Source of the DNA: Adenophora triphylla var. japonica
Taxonomy: Eukaryota > Streptophyta > Magnoliopsida > Asterales > Campanulaceae
Length of the DNA stretch: 64,000 bases
Assembly (NCBI GenBank): GCA_022495995.1
Contig: JAFEMH010000527.1
Location: 1 to 64,000, forward strand
Reading direction: 5' to 3'
Part shown: piece after piece, positions 1 through 11,487 of the stretch
Layout: the number at the start of each line of letters is the position of its first letter
Position numbering within the stretch: the stretch's first letter is position 1
Program-made: the position numbers and the translations under genes
Notes under the pieces: model-generated
What the model was told of the DNA's origin: nothing
Databases searched by the model: none
The model's input: only the letters and a program-made list of their open reading frames with translations

Positions 1-539
1 CTCGAGTTGCTACTGGGACCTCCGGTTTGGCCAGAAATTGATACTGTGGAATTCTAGGTTATCGACATCCCGATCACTTTTAATGCCTTATTGGGAAGAC
101 CTTGGCCGCATCAGTCAAGGGGGTCGCCTCAAGCCTCCACCAAAGGTGTGAAATTCATCTCGAATGGGGACTCGACAACCATTTACGGGATCTAGTCACC
201 TTGGAGGGCACTGATACAAGTGGAATACCTATTCTGAAATCAAACATGATGAGGAAGGTCTCATGCTAACAAGCTTCACTGGCCGAGCCTCCCAAAGCCC
301 AAGTGTGCAACATAGATCTGACAATCACCCGGGATAAAATCCCTCCGGTCTTGAAAATGATGAGAAAGATGAGCTATCTACCTGGCCTCGGTCTGGGGAA
401 GCACCAACAAGGAACTCACAAACTCATCGAGGTGAAAGGACAGAAAACTCGCCACGGCCTGGGATATGAGGCCACCTCAGTGGACACCGCGAAAGAAAAG
501 GAACTTGCTCTACAAAGGAAAGAAGCTATCACAGGAAGG
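1..539 (+). pseudogene. T1 protease end and G-patch-like segment
   Basis: This is the left remnant of T1 pol. About 40-110 encodes the end of a retroviral-type aspartic protease (motif VIDIPITFNAL followed by LGRPW), where gypsy proteases keep a conserved GRP. From about 345 a glycine-rich segment (MSYLPGLGLGK, later HGLGYE) resembles the G-patch found after protease in many plant gypsy polyproteins. In-frame stops occur (for example near 54 and 195), so the piece is not translatable as it stands. The reading continues at 20105 after the T2 insertion. T2 carries the same segment inverted at about 12500-12900. The active-site end of the protease is outside the window. Confidence 0.75.
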
Positions 540-751
540 TGTGATGATGTGTGATATGTATCGAAAATTTTCCCATTTTTATTTGAAAAAATCAACGAAA
601 CGGAGTCGCCACGCCATTTTAATTTTGAGGGCCAAAACTTTGAAAAAAGCCCGAGATCAGAGATTTAGGTTCGGAGGTCATGTTACACGCCGGGAAGGAC
701 GTTAGTGTGCACTCCGCGCCTCGTAAAACGAGTCTTCCAAGCTGAAAATCA

Positions 752-787
<36 letters not shown>

Positions 788-2264
788 GGCCAAAATACTT
801 TGAAACTCAGAAAAGTAAAAATAGGGATATCTTTTCAAGACTTTAAACTGATCCCATGATTTTTTGGGGGATTTTTGGATTGAGATTTGGTACTCAAAAG
901 ACCTTTTGAAGTTGAGAGCCATTTCTGCCAGAATGAAAAAGGCAGTGGACCTTGATTTTGAAATGTATTCAAGGGTCTTAAAACTTCATAATCTGGATAA
1001 ACTCAGAGAATGAAAGTTGTTCTAGACACCTTAAATAAGGTTTGTGCGAAGGAATTTTCCATTTTGGAGAAGATTTGAGGGGTCAAAACCTTCTGGAAAC
1101 CTCAGATATGAGATCTGGATTCCCAGAAGCTGATGAACTAGCCTCTGAAAGAAAATTTGAAAAGAGGAGTTTTACTCACCCAAAAAATAAAGTAAAAATA
1201 TGTCTGGAAAGCTCTGAGTGTTGGCTACAAAAAGTGTTTTGTAGTCAACACCAAATTCCAAGTTCATCTGTGTCCAAAAATTAAGACAATGGACTGAGGT
1301 CTGGGAAAATTGCTACTGGACAGCAACTTCTCAAGAAAGAAAATATGATTTTAAGGGGGGTTTTGCATCCATGCTTGTCCCCATTTCCCTAGGTTTTGGT
1401 TAGTGATCACTAGACATTTTAGTGGTGAATCAACTATACCAAACCATCCTTGGGGTACATTAGGACTAAGCATTTCATTTGCTTGGGAAGGGGATTTTTA
1501 TCCTTTGAAAATGAGATTTTATGCTTGAAAATGGTTTTTAGGGTTTTGAAAATGAGTTTTCTTTGCAAGAAAGTAAGAGAACTTGAAAATAATTTTGATC
1601 TTTGTAGAAGATCATCCATGGAGATGGTCTTCCATGGTGATCTTCTTAGATCTAGAGCAAGAAGATGAAAGAACTACATTTTGTAGTTTGAAGATGCATG
1701 CATGGATGAGATTTAGGTTAGGAGAAGGAGGGTTTACCAATCTTCCTTGTGTTCTTGAGTGTTTGGCTTGTATGTATGAGTGTTTAGGGCTTTAATATGA
1801 GAGTGAGTGGATGAGTATGAATTGGGAAAGATTGGAGAGAAAATGGTGACAATTCAAGTGAATTCTCACTGTTTTCTCTCTATATTTCGCCAGAGGTTCT
1901 GCAAAATGTGTTGTCCTTCTATTTTTGTGACCGGAGGGCTCAATTTATAGCCCTCCTGACTTTACAAAGTCATCCGCGGATTGGTCCGCTTGGCGTGCAC
2001 CGTTCATTAAATGCACCCACTTTGGACACAAGGAATAAAATTCAAAATCTCAAATAGAAAATGTTTTTCAACTTGTCAAGCTTTGGATTTTCTTAATTCT
2101 TTTGCTTTTTGAGATTCCTTGGAAGGTTTAACTCTAAATAGCAATGCCCATTTTACCCTTACTTTGTTAGAAAAGTTAGGATTGTTAGGAATGTTAGTAA
2201 TTGTTATGACTTTCGTTAATTTTCCTAACGAAAATTCTAACAAGCTCAAATTGGAGCACTTACA
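540..2264 (-). repeat. T2 3' LTR
   Basis: This 1725-bp LTR starts TGTGATGATG and ends ACTTACA on the plus strand; in element orientation it begins TGTAAGTGC. It matches 18375-20104 along its whole length and the reverse of the T1 LTR (39382-40953 plus 52307-52463). A GT microsatellite lies at about 753-784. The promoter on the minus strand has a TATA-like box (ATTTATA on plus, about 1943-1949) and a contracted palindrome TCCGCGGA at 1973-1980, where the other LTR copies have TCCGCGCGGA. The U5 block at 601-693 is shared with T3 and T4. Several differences from its partner LTR fall on CAG/CTG. Confidence 0.9.
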
Positions 2265-2984
2265 AGATTCTCTGCGACGGCGCTTTCAAGGAAGCGGGGT
2301 CGCTCGATAAGAGTAAGGCTCCATATTTGGCAGATGATCGAGTGATCGGGTGGCCGAACCTAGCGATAGGCTACCTACGTATCCCGAACGGGAATCAAGC
2401 CTGCCGTAGTTCTGCCCGACCCTGAGATGATGGCGTTTAGGTGCCTCGAACCCGATGAGCGAGTTCTGCAATGCCGGTTGCCGGAAAGAAACTCATTGGG
2501 ATAAGAGATGACCATTTTCGGTCTCGATGGCTATCCGCTCTAATGGGATAGGAATGACCATTTTCGGTCTCTCGCTGGGATGATTGCGATTTATCGCTTC
2601 CTAGTGATAGCGTCTTAGGTGCCTCAAACCTCGAGATGGAGATGGCGTTTAGGTGCCTCGAACCTTGAAGATGGCGTTTAGGTGCCTCGAACCTTGAAGA
2701 TGGCATTTTAGGTGCCTCGAACCTTGAAGATGGCGTTTAGGTGCCTCGAACCTTAATTTGAAATGGCCTTCCTGGACTTCGTCCTCGCCGAAGGAGAGGG
2801 CGACCGTTTCGTCGAGGGCCGGATGATAGGCTACCTACGTATCCCTAGTGGGAATCAAGCCCTTTCGTAGTTCGAGTACTACTCGAGATTTCGCTGGCTT
2901 TTGGGATTCCGTTAACTTTGGCCGGGTGATTTCGTTAGCCTGGGAAAATCGACGTATTCGTCTCGGGGAATCGTCTTACGTTTG
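2265..2984 (-). other. T2 3' untranslated region with short repeats and two hairpin motifs
   Basis: This stretch has no gene. It holds a degraded polypurine tract next to the LTR, a cluster of ATGGCGTTTAGGTGCCTCGA repeats (about 2424-2755), two copies of an ACCATTTTCGGT inverted repeat, and two copies of the CTACG/CGTAG hairpin motif on the minus strand (2369-2413 and 2829-2874). T1 has the same repeats at 28600-29410 in cleaner form. Confidence 0.7.
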
Positions 2985-4875
2985 ATCCGCCGTTGGATGA
3001 TTTTGATGAAAGATACGGATCTCGTTATCTTTCTCGGGAGATCGACTTACGCTTGATCGCTGCTGATGATTTTTGATGAAAGATACGGATCTCGTTATCT
3101 TTCTCGGGCACTCGGTCTTACGTTTGATCGCCGGAAGGATTTTGATGAAAGATACGAGATCTCGTTATCTTTCTCGGGAGACTGGCCTTACGCTTTACCG
3201 CCGGGGTAATTTTTGATGAAAGATACGGATCTCGTTATCTTTCTCTGGGAGATCGGCCTTACGCTTTACCGCCGAATGATTTTGATGAAAGATACGGATC
3301 TCGTTATCTTTCTCGTGGCACCTTGGCCTTACGCTTTGACCGCCGGGAATGATTTTGATGAAAGATACGGATCCGTTATCTTTCTCGGGGCACTCGGCCT
3401 TACGCTTTATCACGCCGCTTGATTTTGATGAAAGATACGGATCTCGTTATCTTTCTCGAAGAAATCGGTCTTACGTTTTGCGATCGCCGTGAATGATTTT
3501 GATGAAAGATACGGATCCGTTATCTTTCTCGGGCACTCGGCCTTACGTTTTTACCGTCGGGTAATTTTGATGAAAGATACGGGATCTCGTTATCTTTCTG
3601 GGAGATCGGTCTTACGTTTGACTGCCGGGGAATGATTTTGATGAAAGATACGAGATCTCGTTATCTTTCTCGAGGAGATCGGTCTTACGCTTGATCCGCC
3701 GGAATGATTTTGATGAAAGATACGGATCTCGTTATCTTTCTCAGGCACTCGGCCTTACGCTTTGATCGCCGGTGATTTTGATGAAAGATACGGATCCGTT
3801 ATCTTTCTCGGGCACTCGGCTTACGTTTGATCGCCGGGGCAATTTTTGATGAAAGATACTGGATCCGTTATCTTTCTCGGGGCACTCGGTCTTACGCTTT
3901 GACTCACCGGGGTTATTTTTGATGAAAGATACTGATCTCGTTATCTTTCTCGGGCACTCGGTCACGCTTTTACTGGCCGGAATGATTTTGATGAAAGATA
4001 CGGGATCCGTTATCTTTCTCGGGCACCTGGCCTTACGCTTCGATCACGGGGTATTTTTGATGAAAGATACTGATCTCGTTATCTTTCTCAGGGCACCTTG
4101 GCCTTACGCTTCGATCGCCGGGGAAGATTTGATGAAAGATACGGATCTCGTTATCTTTCTCAGGCACTCGGCCTTACGTTTGACGAATGATTTTGATGAA
4201 AGATACGGATCTCGTTATCTTTTCGAGGCACTCGGTCTTACGCTTGATCGCCGAATGATTTTCGATGAAAGATACTGATCTCGTTATCTTTCTCGCACCT
4301 GGCCTTACGTTTGACTCACGGGAATGATTTTGATGAAAGATACGGATCTCGTTATCTTTCTCAGGCACTCGGTCTTACGCTTCGATCGCGGGGTAATTTT
4401 GATGAAAGATACGGATCTCGTTATCTTTCTCGGCACTCGGTCTTACGCTTGATCGCCGGAATGATTTTGATGAAAGATACGGATCCGTTATCTTTCTCGG
4501 CACCTTGGCCTTACGCTTTCGGGGTAATTTTGATGAAAGATACTGATCTCGTTATCTTCTCTGGGCATGGCCTTACGCTTCGATCACGGGTATTTTTTGA
4601 TGAAAGATAACGGATCCGTTATCTTTCTCTGGCACCTCGGTCTTACGCTTGACCCGCCGGAATGATTTTGATGAAAGATACGGATCTCGTTATCTTTCTC
4701 GTGGCACTCGGTCTTACGCTTTACTCGGGGTAATTTTGATGAAAGATACGGATCTCGTTATCTTTCTCTGGCACTCGGCCTTACGTTTGACCACGGAAAT
4801 GATTTTGATGAAAGATACGGGATCTCGTTATCTTTCTCAGGGCACTCGGCCTTACGTTTGACCGCCGGAAGGAAT
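2985..4875 (-). repeat. T2 tandem array, about 28 units of 63-70 bp
   Basis: Units contain GATTTTGATGAAAGATAC, then GTTATCTTTCTC, then CTTACG. The homologous array in T1 (27691-28600) has about 13 regular units of 71-72 bp. Unit-to-unit variation is concentrated at one or two spots, where CTGG, CGGG, CGAG and CGG alternate. That is more patchy than ordinary repeat divergence. Short ORFs here are a by-product of the periodicity. Confidence 0.85.
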
Positions 4876-4986
4876 TTGATGACAAGGGGCCGACTTTCGT
4901 TAACTTTGTTAACTCGTCAAGTTGGGACCGAATTGCAGAGTCCCGAAATTTTAAGGGGCAAAAGGGTCATTTTGACTCCTTGCAAT

Positions 4987-5004
4987 CCTATCCGCGCGGA
5001 TAGG
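4987..5004. promoter_or_regulatory. Palindromic promoter element upstream of T2 aORF1
   Basis: CCTATCCGCGCGGATAGG is a perfect 18-bp palindrome with TCCGCGCGGA at its core (4991-5000). A TATTAATT box follows at 5020-5027, and the aORF1 start codon at 5165 is 164 bp downstream of the core. The same core occurs at matching places upstream of aORF2, upstream of both T1 genes and in the LTRs. The spacing supports a promoter role, which is inference. Confidence 0.6.
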
Positions 5005-5164
5005 AGCCGAAAGTCGTGGTATTAATTAGGCCAACGCCCTTTTCTTCTTCCCCATTCTTTGCGCTTTTTCGCACTTACGAGGGAGAGAGAGAGAGAACCG
5101 AGGAGAACCTCCATCAAGGCCAAAAAGCTTCGAAAATCTTCCGATTTCTTCGATTTTTCGAGCG

Positions 5165-8049
5165 ATGGAACACGGGAAGGCGCTTTTCAAGGCCAAGGAC
5201 GTGGCCCGGTAGCGGAGAGGCGATTGGAGCTCGTCCGGATGAGGAGGCATTACAATCTTTCGCAATCGGTCATGAGGAGCATTACCCCGATGCTTGGCAA
5301 CATTGGGCTTCTGATTCGAATCTCCGAACGGTATACTTTGAAACCCTTTGATCCCTTTGTTGATTTCTTGTTTGAAATTTGAATTTTGGGTGATTTTTGA
5401 ATTTTTTTTTTTTTGAAATTGAATATTGATGTTCATTGGCTTTGAATCTTGATGATTGCATGTTGTGAGTAACCCAAAATGTGCATTTTGCTTGGGAAAA
5501 GAATTGGCATTTTCGCCATTTTTTTTTTAAATTCGAAAATTGCATGTGAAAATTCGAAAATTGTGATTTTTTTTTTTTTTGAAATTGAATATTGCATGTT
5601 GATGATGATGATTTTTTTTTTTGAAATTGAATATTGATATTGATGAATGATGCAATGCATGCATTTTGTTTGGAAAGAATGGGCATTTTGCCAATATGAG
5701 ATGTATGTATGTTTAGGATATATTTTTTTTTTTTGAAAAGTGGGACGGATTTTTCCTCCCGTTGCATGTAAGATGGATGATATGCATGTATGCAATTTTT
5801 TTTGAGATGATGGATGGTATGCATGTTATTTTATGAAAATGGGACGGAGTTTTTACTTCCGTAGGAATGCATCTTTTTTTTTTTTGATGAATGTATTGGG
5901 ATTTGCTGAAAACCTGCCTTTTATGCGAGAAAAATGGGGCTATGCTCATCAGATGCCGTTATGCTGTCGAATTTTTTTTTTAATGCATGTGTATGCTTTC
6001 TTTTTTTTTTGTGTAAATGCAAATGCAAATTTTTTTTTTTGACATTTTCTCTCTCTTTTTTTTTTTTTTTTTTACAGGCGGAAACCGTTTTGTGACGGAG
6101 CAAACAACAAAATGAAGACTCGAGGATCAAATGGAGTCCGTGATTGACTTGTGGGACCGGCTTCCTGAATGCGGGCCGAGGAGCTTTGCCGAGTCCGAGA
6201 CAGATTGTTGTTGAGACGGGCTCGGGAGTTCGTCGAGTGCTTGAGGGGACCGGGTCAAGTTCCCTAAGAGCAAGGGCTTGATGTTTGCTCGGCGCAAAGA
6301 TTGCGGGACGCGACCCACACCTTCCACTTCTTCCGGGGCGAGGCTACGTTACGCCCTCCGATTACGCCGCGATTACGGGCCTGTCCTTTAATGGACGCAA
6401 AGATTGAGCGGCGGGATGGCTACAAATGGCCGATGCCGATCTGTGCTCTTCTCGGGATTTTCCCCTATTCCCAAAAAGGGGATGGGGATGGAGTATGCCG
6501 TGGTCTACGGCAAGATTGTGGAGACCATAGCGAGCTATGAGGCCGGGGAGGAGAGGATAGGCGCCGATCGATTGCCGTGGCCTTCTTGTGGTTTGCTTTT
6601 TCGAGCACGCCTTTGGGCATGCCGAGGGGACGGCGCCTTTGCCTTGCTGAGGTCCTTGGAGGACATGGAGACGGCCGGAGATGTCTCGTGGGGAGAGGCC
6701 GGCCGGCAGAGCTTTACTTTGCTCGATAGGTACAAATGAAGGTCGTGAGCTCTTTGTACCGCTTGAGTTTGCCCCGGAGGTATAAGCTCTCTTTTGCTTT
6801 CCCTCTTTTTTTTTTTTTTTTTGAGCACGCACTTTTCTTTTGCACCGGATTGATTGGATTTTTACCTTCGCAGTACGGGCGTTGGAGTTTTTCCACGTCA
6901 CGATGTGGCGGCAAGGCGGAGTACGCCGGGCGTATCCGGCCATGCAGCCTTGGTCCAAGCATGCCCGGGAGAAGATAAGCTCCAGGGGCGACGACTCGTG
7001 TACGCGGATTGCCTTCCTTCGACGGAGGCCGAGACAGATGAGGGGATGATATTCTTCCCCGGGATCGCTTCGAGGTGGCGCACCGAAGGGCGCCGAGATC
7101 CGGACCGTGCAATGGAGGATTTCGAGAGGTCCGACTCGCGATGCATATTATCTCGGGAGAGAGGGTGACGCGCCATGGCGTGAACTCGCCTGAGGACACC
7201 GGTGGAGCCTCCCGCCGATATGATGCACTCCGAGCGATCGGTCCGTGACCTGGGATGATTACCGAGCCGGCCAAAGACTTCTCGGATTTCGTGGCGATTG
7301 AGCCATATGCGACATTCGTCTGAGGAGGCCGAGGATGCCTCGTGTTCCGGATAGGGAGGGGCTTGGGATCCCGCGGTACCCTGGACGGATTTTTCCTATA
7401 TCCAGATGGGGTCCGATTGAGGGTGCAGATCCCTCACCCGAGCGACTTCCACGAGCTTTCCGCCTCGTCCGGTATGAAGGTATGGCTTCACGCTTTTCCC
7501 TTCTTTTCTTTCTTTTGTTTCATCATCTTTAGCATCACTTCTTTTTTTTTTTGACGCTTTGCTTTTGTGCAATTTTCGGAGGTGGTCGTCGAGAAGCCGA
7601 CGAAGCAAGTGATCGGGGCCAAGAGATTCATCAGAGGATGGTCGCCATGGGCTCCTCGTGCTAGAGCGAGGCGACCACGGCCGGCGCCCGTCGACGGAGG
7701 CTTCCCCTATTCGCTCGTAGACTTCTTCGTAGACTCCTCTGTCTCCTCTCTCCTGATCCCCGCGCGGTGCCGCCTTCGGATCACGTCATTCTCGGGATCC
7801 ACACGGCAGTGGACACGTATGGCAAGATGGCGGGTCGTCTTCGTACGTCCAGAGTCCGACGCCTTCACCTTCGGATACGATTTTTTCGCAGATCTCGCTT
7901 GCCCTATCGTAGCGTGCCGGTTGGTCCCGATGAGCCTCTTTCTGGAGACGAGGACGATTCGAGCCCGAGATTTTCAGTGGCTCCCGAGGAGGCGGCCCGA
8001 GTCGCAAGAGGGGCCGGGGGCGTACATCGGCGCCGGAGACTCCGATTGA
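5165..8049 (+). pseudogene. T2 aORF1: four-exon plant mobile domain-like gene, antisense to the element
   Basis: Comparison with T1 aORF1 gives exons 5165-5330, 6078-6779, 6874-7479 and 7573-8049. Exon 1 encodes a basic segment with RRLELVRMRRHY. Exon 2 has the PMD-like stretch around HTFHFFRGEAT and GMGMEYAVVY. Exon 4 is acidic and low in complexity and ends at TGA 8047-8049. Donors are GTATAC, GTATAA and GTATGG. Acceptors of introns 1 and 2 are pyrimidine-CAG, but intron 3 ends CAA instead of CAG. Many indels break every exon, often at CAG/CTG. PMD proteins are a transposon-derived plant family; what this one does for the element is unknown. Confidence 0.65.
5331..6077 (+). other. Intron 1 of T2 aORF1
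   Basis: GT at 5331 follows CCGAACG, and a long poly-T tract ends in ACAG at 6074-6077. The body is a series of T runs separated by TTGAAATTGAATATTG-type repeats and two copies of a GGGACGGA motif. The same boundaries are seen in T1. The intron is inferred from conservation and splice signals. Confidence 0.6.
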
Positions 8050-8416
8050 TTTTTTTTTTTGAGATTTGAGATTGAGATTGAGATTTAGATTTGTACAGCT
8101 TATGCACATTTTTTTTTCCTCTTTTTTTTTTGGATGTAATAATTTAGGATTTTATTTATGTTTGTTTGTTTTTTTTTTTTATGCACACTCTTTTTTTTTG
8201 GAATGTAATAATTTAGGATTTTATTTTATGAATGCAATGCAAGATGAATGCAAAGTGTTGCATGAGCCTTGGTTTTTTTTTTTGCAAGGGTGTTTGGTAT
8301 ATGGACCGGTTTGGGAGGTTTTTTTGCACAGTGTTTCGAGCAACCGGACGGAATATTCCTCTTTGATGTAGCAAACCTTGGACTGCGTGCACTTTTTCCG
8401 ATCGCGAGCAATCATG
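8050..8416. other. T2 spacer between aORF1 and aORF2
   Basis: T-rich sequence with two copies of a GGAATGTAATAATTTAGGAT-like repeat (about 8133-8226). It probably holds the 3' end of the aORF1 transcript and the upstream promoter of aORF2. I see no gene. Confidence 0.5.
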
Positions 8417-8426
8417 TCCGCGCGGA
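8417..8426. promoter_or_regulatory. Palindrome TCCGCGCGGA upstream of T2 aORF2
   Basis: The 10-bp palindrome is followed 21 bp later by a TTTAATTTT box (8448-8456) and by the aORF2 ATG at 8548. It matches the T1 copy at 23975-23984 in position and surroundings. Confidence 0.6.
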
Positions 8427-8547
8427 TAGGGACTTCCGACATTGTCCTTTAATTTTGGTTCGATCTGGTCTTGCTTTATTTCAAATTCAAATATCCTCTT
8501 CAACCTCCAAATTCAAACACCATTTTCGGGAGAAAGAGAGAAAAACC

Positions 8548-10032
8548 ATGGAAAACTTTAGAAAAGCTCCATCAAAATTGTCCCAAGAATCCCAAATGTC
8601 ATTCTTCAACAAGTTCAAGGATTGGTCCCGGAGATTATGCATGAGAGGAGGTCCTTCTTTCAAGAAAGGTACAAGGTGAGGTGCTTATGGTCTCTCAAGG
8701 AATTGGTTCCGACTATGACCTCTTGAGAGCTTCTTCATCATTTTGGGATACTAGAAGGCATGTCTTTTGCCTTTCCTTCAACGAGATTGTTCCGACTGTG
8801 GAAGAATTTCGGGCCTTGCTTGGAGGTCCTGAGGTGGAAGAGATAGCGGTTCCCTTGCCCGAGGGGCTTCTTTTGTTGACAGATTGTGCGTCCTCCTTCA
8901 TCTTTCCCTGAGGAAGCGCAAGGTATGATCCGCGGTCCCGATCATTTCGATATTTCCGGTCTTCCCGATGCATTTAGGGGCCTAGGTTTGGTGGATGATG
9001 CCTATTGGGATGCCTTTGCACTTTGTATGTTTGGCACCCGTTCATGGTCTATTCCTTTCGGGATCTCGCCATCGGTCTCAGCCGGATGTTGTCGTTCACC
9101 GTCGCCCGGCGTAGATGTCGTTCCTTTGATTCCGGGGGAGACTTTTCATGCTCTCGACAGATTAGCTACCGGAAGGCGGTATATGCACGGGGCAGCCTGC
9201 CTCTTGACCCCGGGCCGATGGAGCGTTTGGGGTTCTTCGGGAAACCTCGATATGATCGTGCCTCGACTTTTGCCAGAGAGGTGTTGATGTAGATTTTGAT
9301 GATCGTGGCTCGTGGGAGCGTTGGATGGCGGGTCGCCGCACCGAAGATATCGATGGTCGGTGCCTCATCAAGGGTGGAGACTCGCAGAGTGCTTCAGACG
9401 TGGTCTCCCGTGGTCATGCTTCCGGGCTTTCGCCCAGCTTCTATATTCCGGCTTTAGTTCCGAGACAGCTTTGGCCTCGGAGCAGTTCCTTTGGGAGGGC
9501 TTTGATGATATAGCCACCGTGGTGGTGGCTCCTGCTTCTATGGATGATCCCTCGTTGTTTCCATTTCTTTCCCGAGCATGGAGGTATGATGCCTTTCCTC
9601 CTGGTCATTCTCAAAGCGTCCGAGACCGGTGTTCCCGACCACTTGTACCCGGATTGGTATGAGAGGCATCCGGGAGAGACTCAGTGGCTATTTTGAGACG
9701 GCGTGAGGCCATTGTGGGCGCGGAGGACCCGACTGCTTCGAGAGGAGGAGGGCCGAGGCGAGGGCCAACCCTCATGACAGAGCGGAGACGCCGTGACCGA
9801 TTATGAGGCTTACGTCAAGAGACAGGAGAGGAGGGCTCCTATGCTACCGCCTAGGTTACAGGAGATGAGAGATGACGCTAGGGCTACTAAGGCCCCGGCA
9901 GAGGCCGGTTTGATAGATCCCGTTCCTATACCGTAGCTTGGTAGGAGGAACACCGACATCTTTCCTGCTCGTAAGAGAAAGACTCGAAGGGGGAAGAAGA
10001 GGGGAGAGGCCAAGACGAGTGGCTTGGAGTGA
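8548..10032 (+). pseudogene. T2 aORF2: intronless plant mobile domain-like gene, antisense to the element
   Basis: It starts at ATG 8548 in the same context as T1 aORF2 and ends at TGA 10030-10032. Readable pieces include SFWDTRRHVFCLSFNEIVPT and EEFRALLGGPEVEE, a pattern typical of the start of PMD/DUF7745-like domains (FWD, then F, then PTxEEFxALLG). A basic tail (RRGKKRG near 9990) could be a nuclear localisation signal. At least five frame changes separate the pieces. One codon is better than in T1: GAG near 9830 where T1 has a TAG stop. No catalytic motif is recognised. The role is unknown, and decay cannot be separated from consensus error. Confidence 0.65.
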
Positions 10033-10604
10033 CTCCGAGGTTTCCGAGTATCCCTTTCTTGTCATGGCGTACACATTAGTTTGATTATGTATCTTAGTTT
10101 TCTTTTAGCAAAGCTGCCGCTGTAGGAATGAATCGGGCTTAGACTCATCAAAGAGCTTTTAACTTGTAATGAATATTTGAATTGCTTTAGAGTTTTTCGA
10201 GACGCTTTCATGGTCTCGATCAATTGTATTGATGCCAAAGTATGGCTTTTATTTGTGCTTTAGACCGAACCGTTTCCGCCGCCTACGTTCCCCTCATTTT
10301 GAGGAGCTCAGTCTTCGTAGTTCAACCCGGTGAACCCTTTTTTGTTTTTTTTTTTTTTTTTTGTTTTTTTTTTTTTTTTTTTTTTTGTTTTTTTTTTTGC
10401 AACCCCGTTTTTTACCTAGGCCGCCCTTTTCGGTTTCTAACCTAGTTGGGTATTACTCTTTAGCACTCTTTTTTTTTTTTTTTTTTTTGTTTTTTTTTTT
10501 GGTGCAACCCCGTTTTTTACCTAGGCCGCCCTTTTCGGGTTTTCTAACCTAGTTGGGTATTACTCTTTAGCACTCTTTTTTGTTTTTTTCTTTTTTTTTT
10601 TGTT
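10033..10604 (-). other. T2 spacer between pol and aORF2, with T-rich duplicated segment and hairpin
   Basis: No gene. Two tandem copies of a roughly 107-bp segment with TTTTTACCTAGGCCGCCC lie at about 10400-10575; T1 has one copy at 21905-21975. Long T runs flank them. A hairpin motif on the minus strand at 10280-10323 has outer arms CTACG/CGTAG and an inner stem of seven pairs. Confidence 0.65.
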
Positions 10605-11487
10605 TTACGCGTAGTATCTCGCGCAGCCTTGTCACCATTCACCGGGTGTACAAAGGGATTCCCGTCGAGGTCTCGCAAGTTGCATGGCTCCTCCTGAGAA
10701 GATCTTCCGGACGACATATGGCCCGACTCCATACAGCTCCCATTTGCCGAGGGGTTGATACGGACCGGGGCTTTTCTTTAGAACGAGATCACCTTCTCGG
10801 ATCTCCCGATGCTTTACTTTCTTGTCGAAGGCTCTAGCCATTCTTCCTTGGTAGGCCCGGATGTGTTCCATGGCCTTCAATCGGCGTTCGTCTAGTAGGG
10901 CCAATTCGTCATGGCGACTGGAGCCATTCGACCTCGTTGATCCGGCTTTCCAAAAAGATACCTGAGCGAGGGGATCTCTAGCTCGATTGGGAGTACGGCT
11001 TCCATTCCGTATGTGAGGGCAAAAGGTGTTTCCCGCTGCCGTTCGACCGATGTTCTCGTAGCCCCGCAGTGCCAGTGTAACTTCTCTGCCAATCTCTCGC
11101 CTTCGATGCCCATTTTCCTGATGATATTTTCCAGAGTCTTGTTTGCCGCTTCGACGGCTCCGCTGGTTTGGGGCCCGTAAGGAGATGACTTGTGACGGGT
11201 TATTCGGAATTCCGCCAAAGCCAGCTTTTCACATTCCCTTCGAAGTGGGATCCATTATCTCGAGATGATTTCCCGGCAACCCGTATCCGCACATGATGTT
11301 TTCTTTGATGAAGAGGGCAACTTTCCTTGAATTGAGGATTTTGTAGGACTTTGCAGAGCATCCTTTCCGATTCCTTCAAAGAAATCACCAATCTCGCGTC
11401 TCTTTAGGCTCTTCCGCAGCTCCCAAATTCACACTCGTCAAAATCTCTTCGGCCTTGGGCTCGATTTTCCTCTTTCCGGACAACCTG
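10605..11487 (-). pseudogene. T2 integrase C-terminal half with deletion junction
   Basis: Reading leftward from 11487, a short pre-RT segment joins directly to the middle of integrase, with no RT or RNase H between. Integrase pieces show DNGSHFEG (second catalytic Asp) and GAVEAANK (catalytic Glu), then TPFALTYGMEAVLPIE and the C-terminal GPYVV region. The zinc-binding N-terminus and first catalytic Asp are absent, so it could not be active. T1 has the same junction. Frame breaks are frequent; near 11040-11080 they sit exactly where T1 has CAG codons. Confidence 0.8.

Noticed and set aside
1042..1284. Small ORF repeated at 18870-19112 and, reversed, at 40336-40566
   Set aside because: It lies within the LTR of the T1/T2 family, its start changes between copies, and no domain is seen.
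5282..5824. Minus-strand ORFs up to 180 codons, Lys- and Gln/His-rich, and similar ones at 26785-27210
   Set aside because: They run through T/A tracts of intron 1 of aORF1. The amino-acid bias reflects homopolymers and the frames are not conserved between copies.
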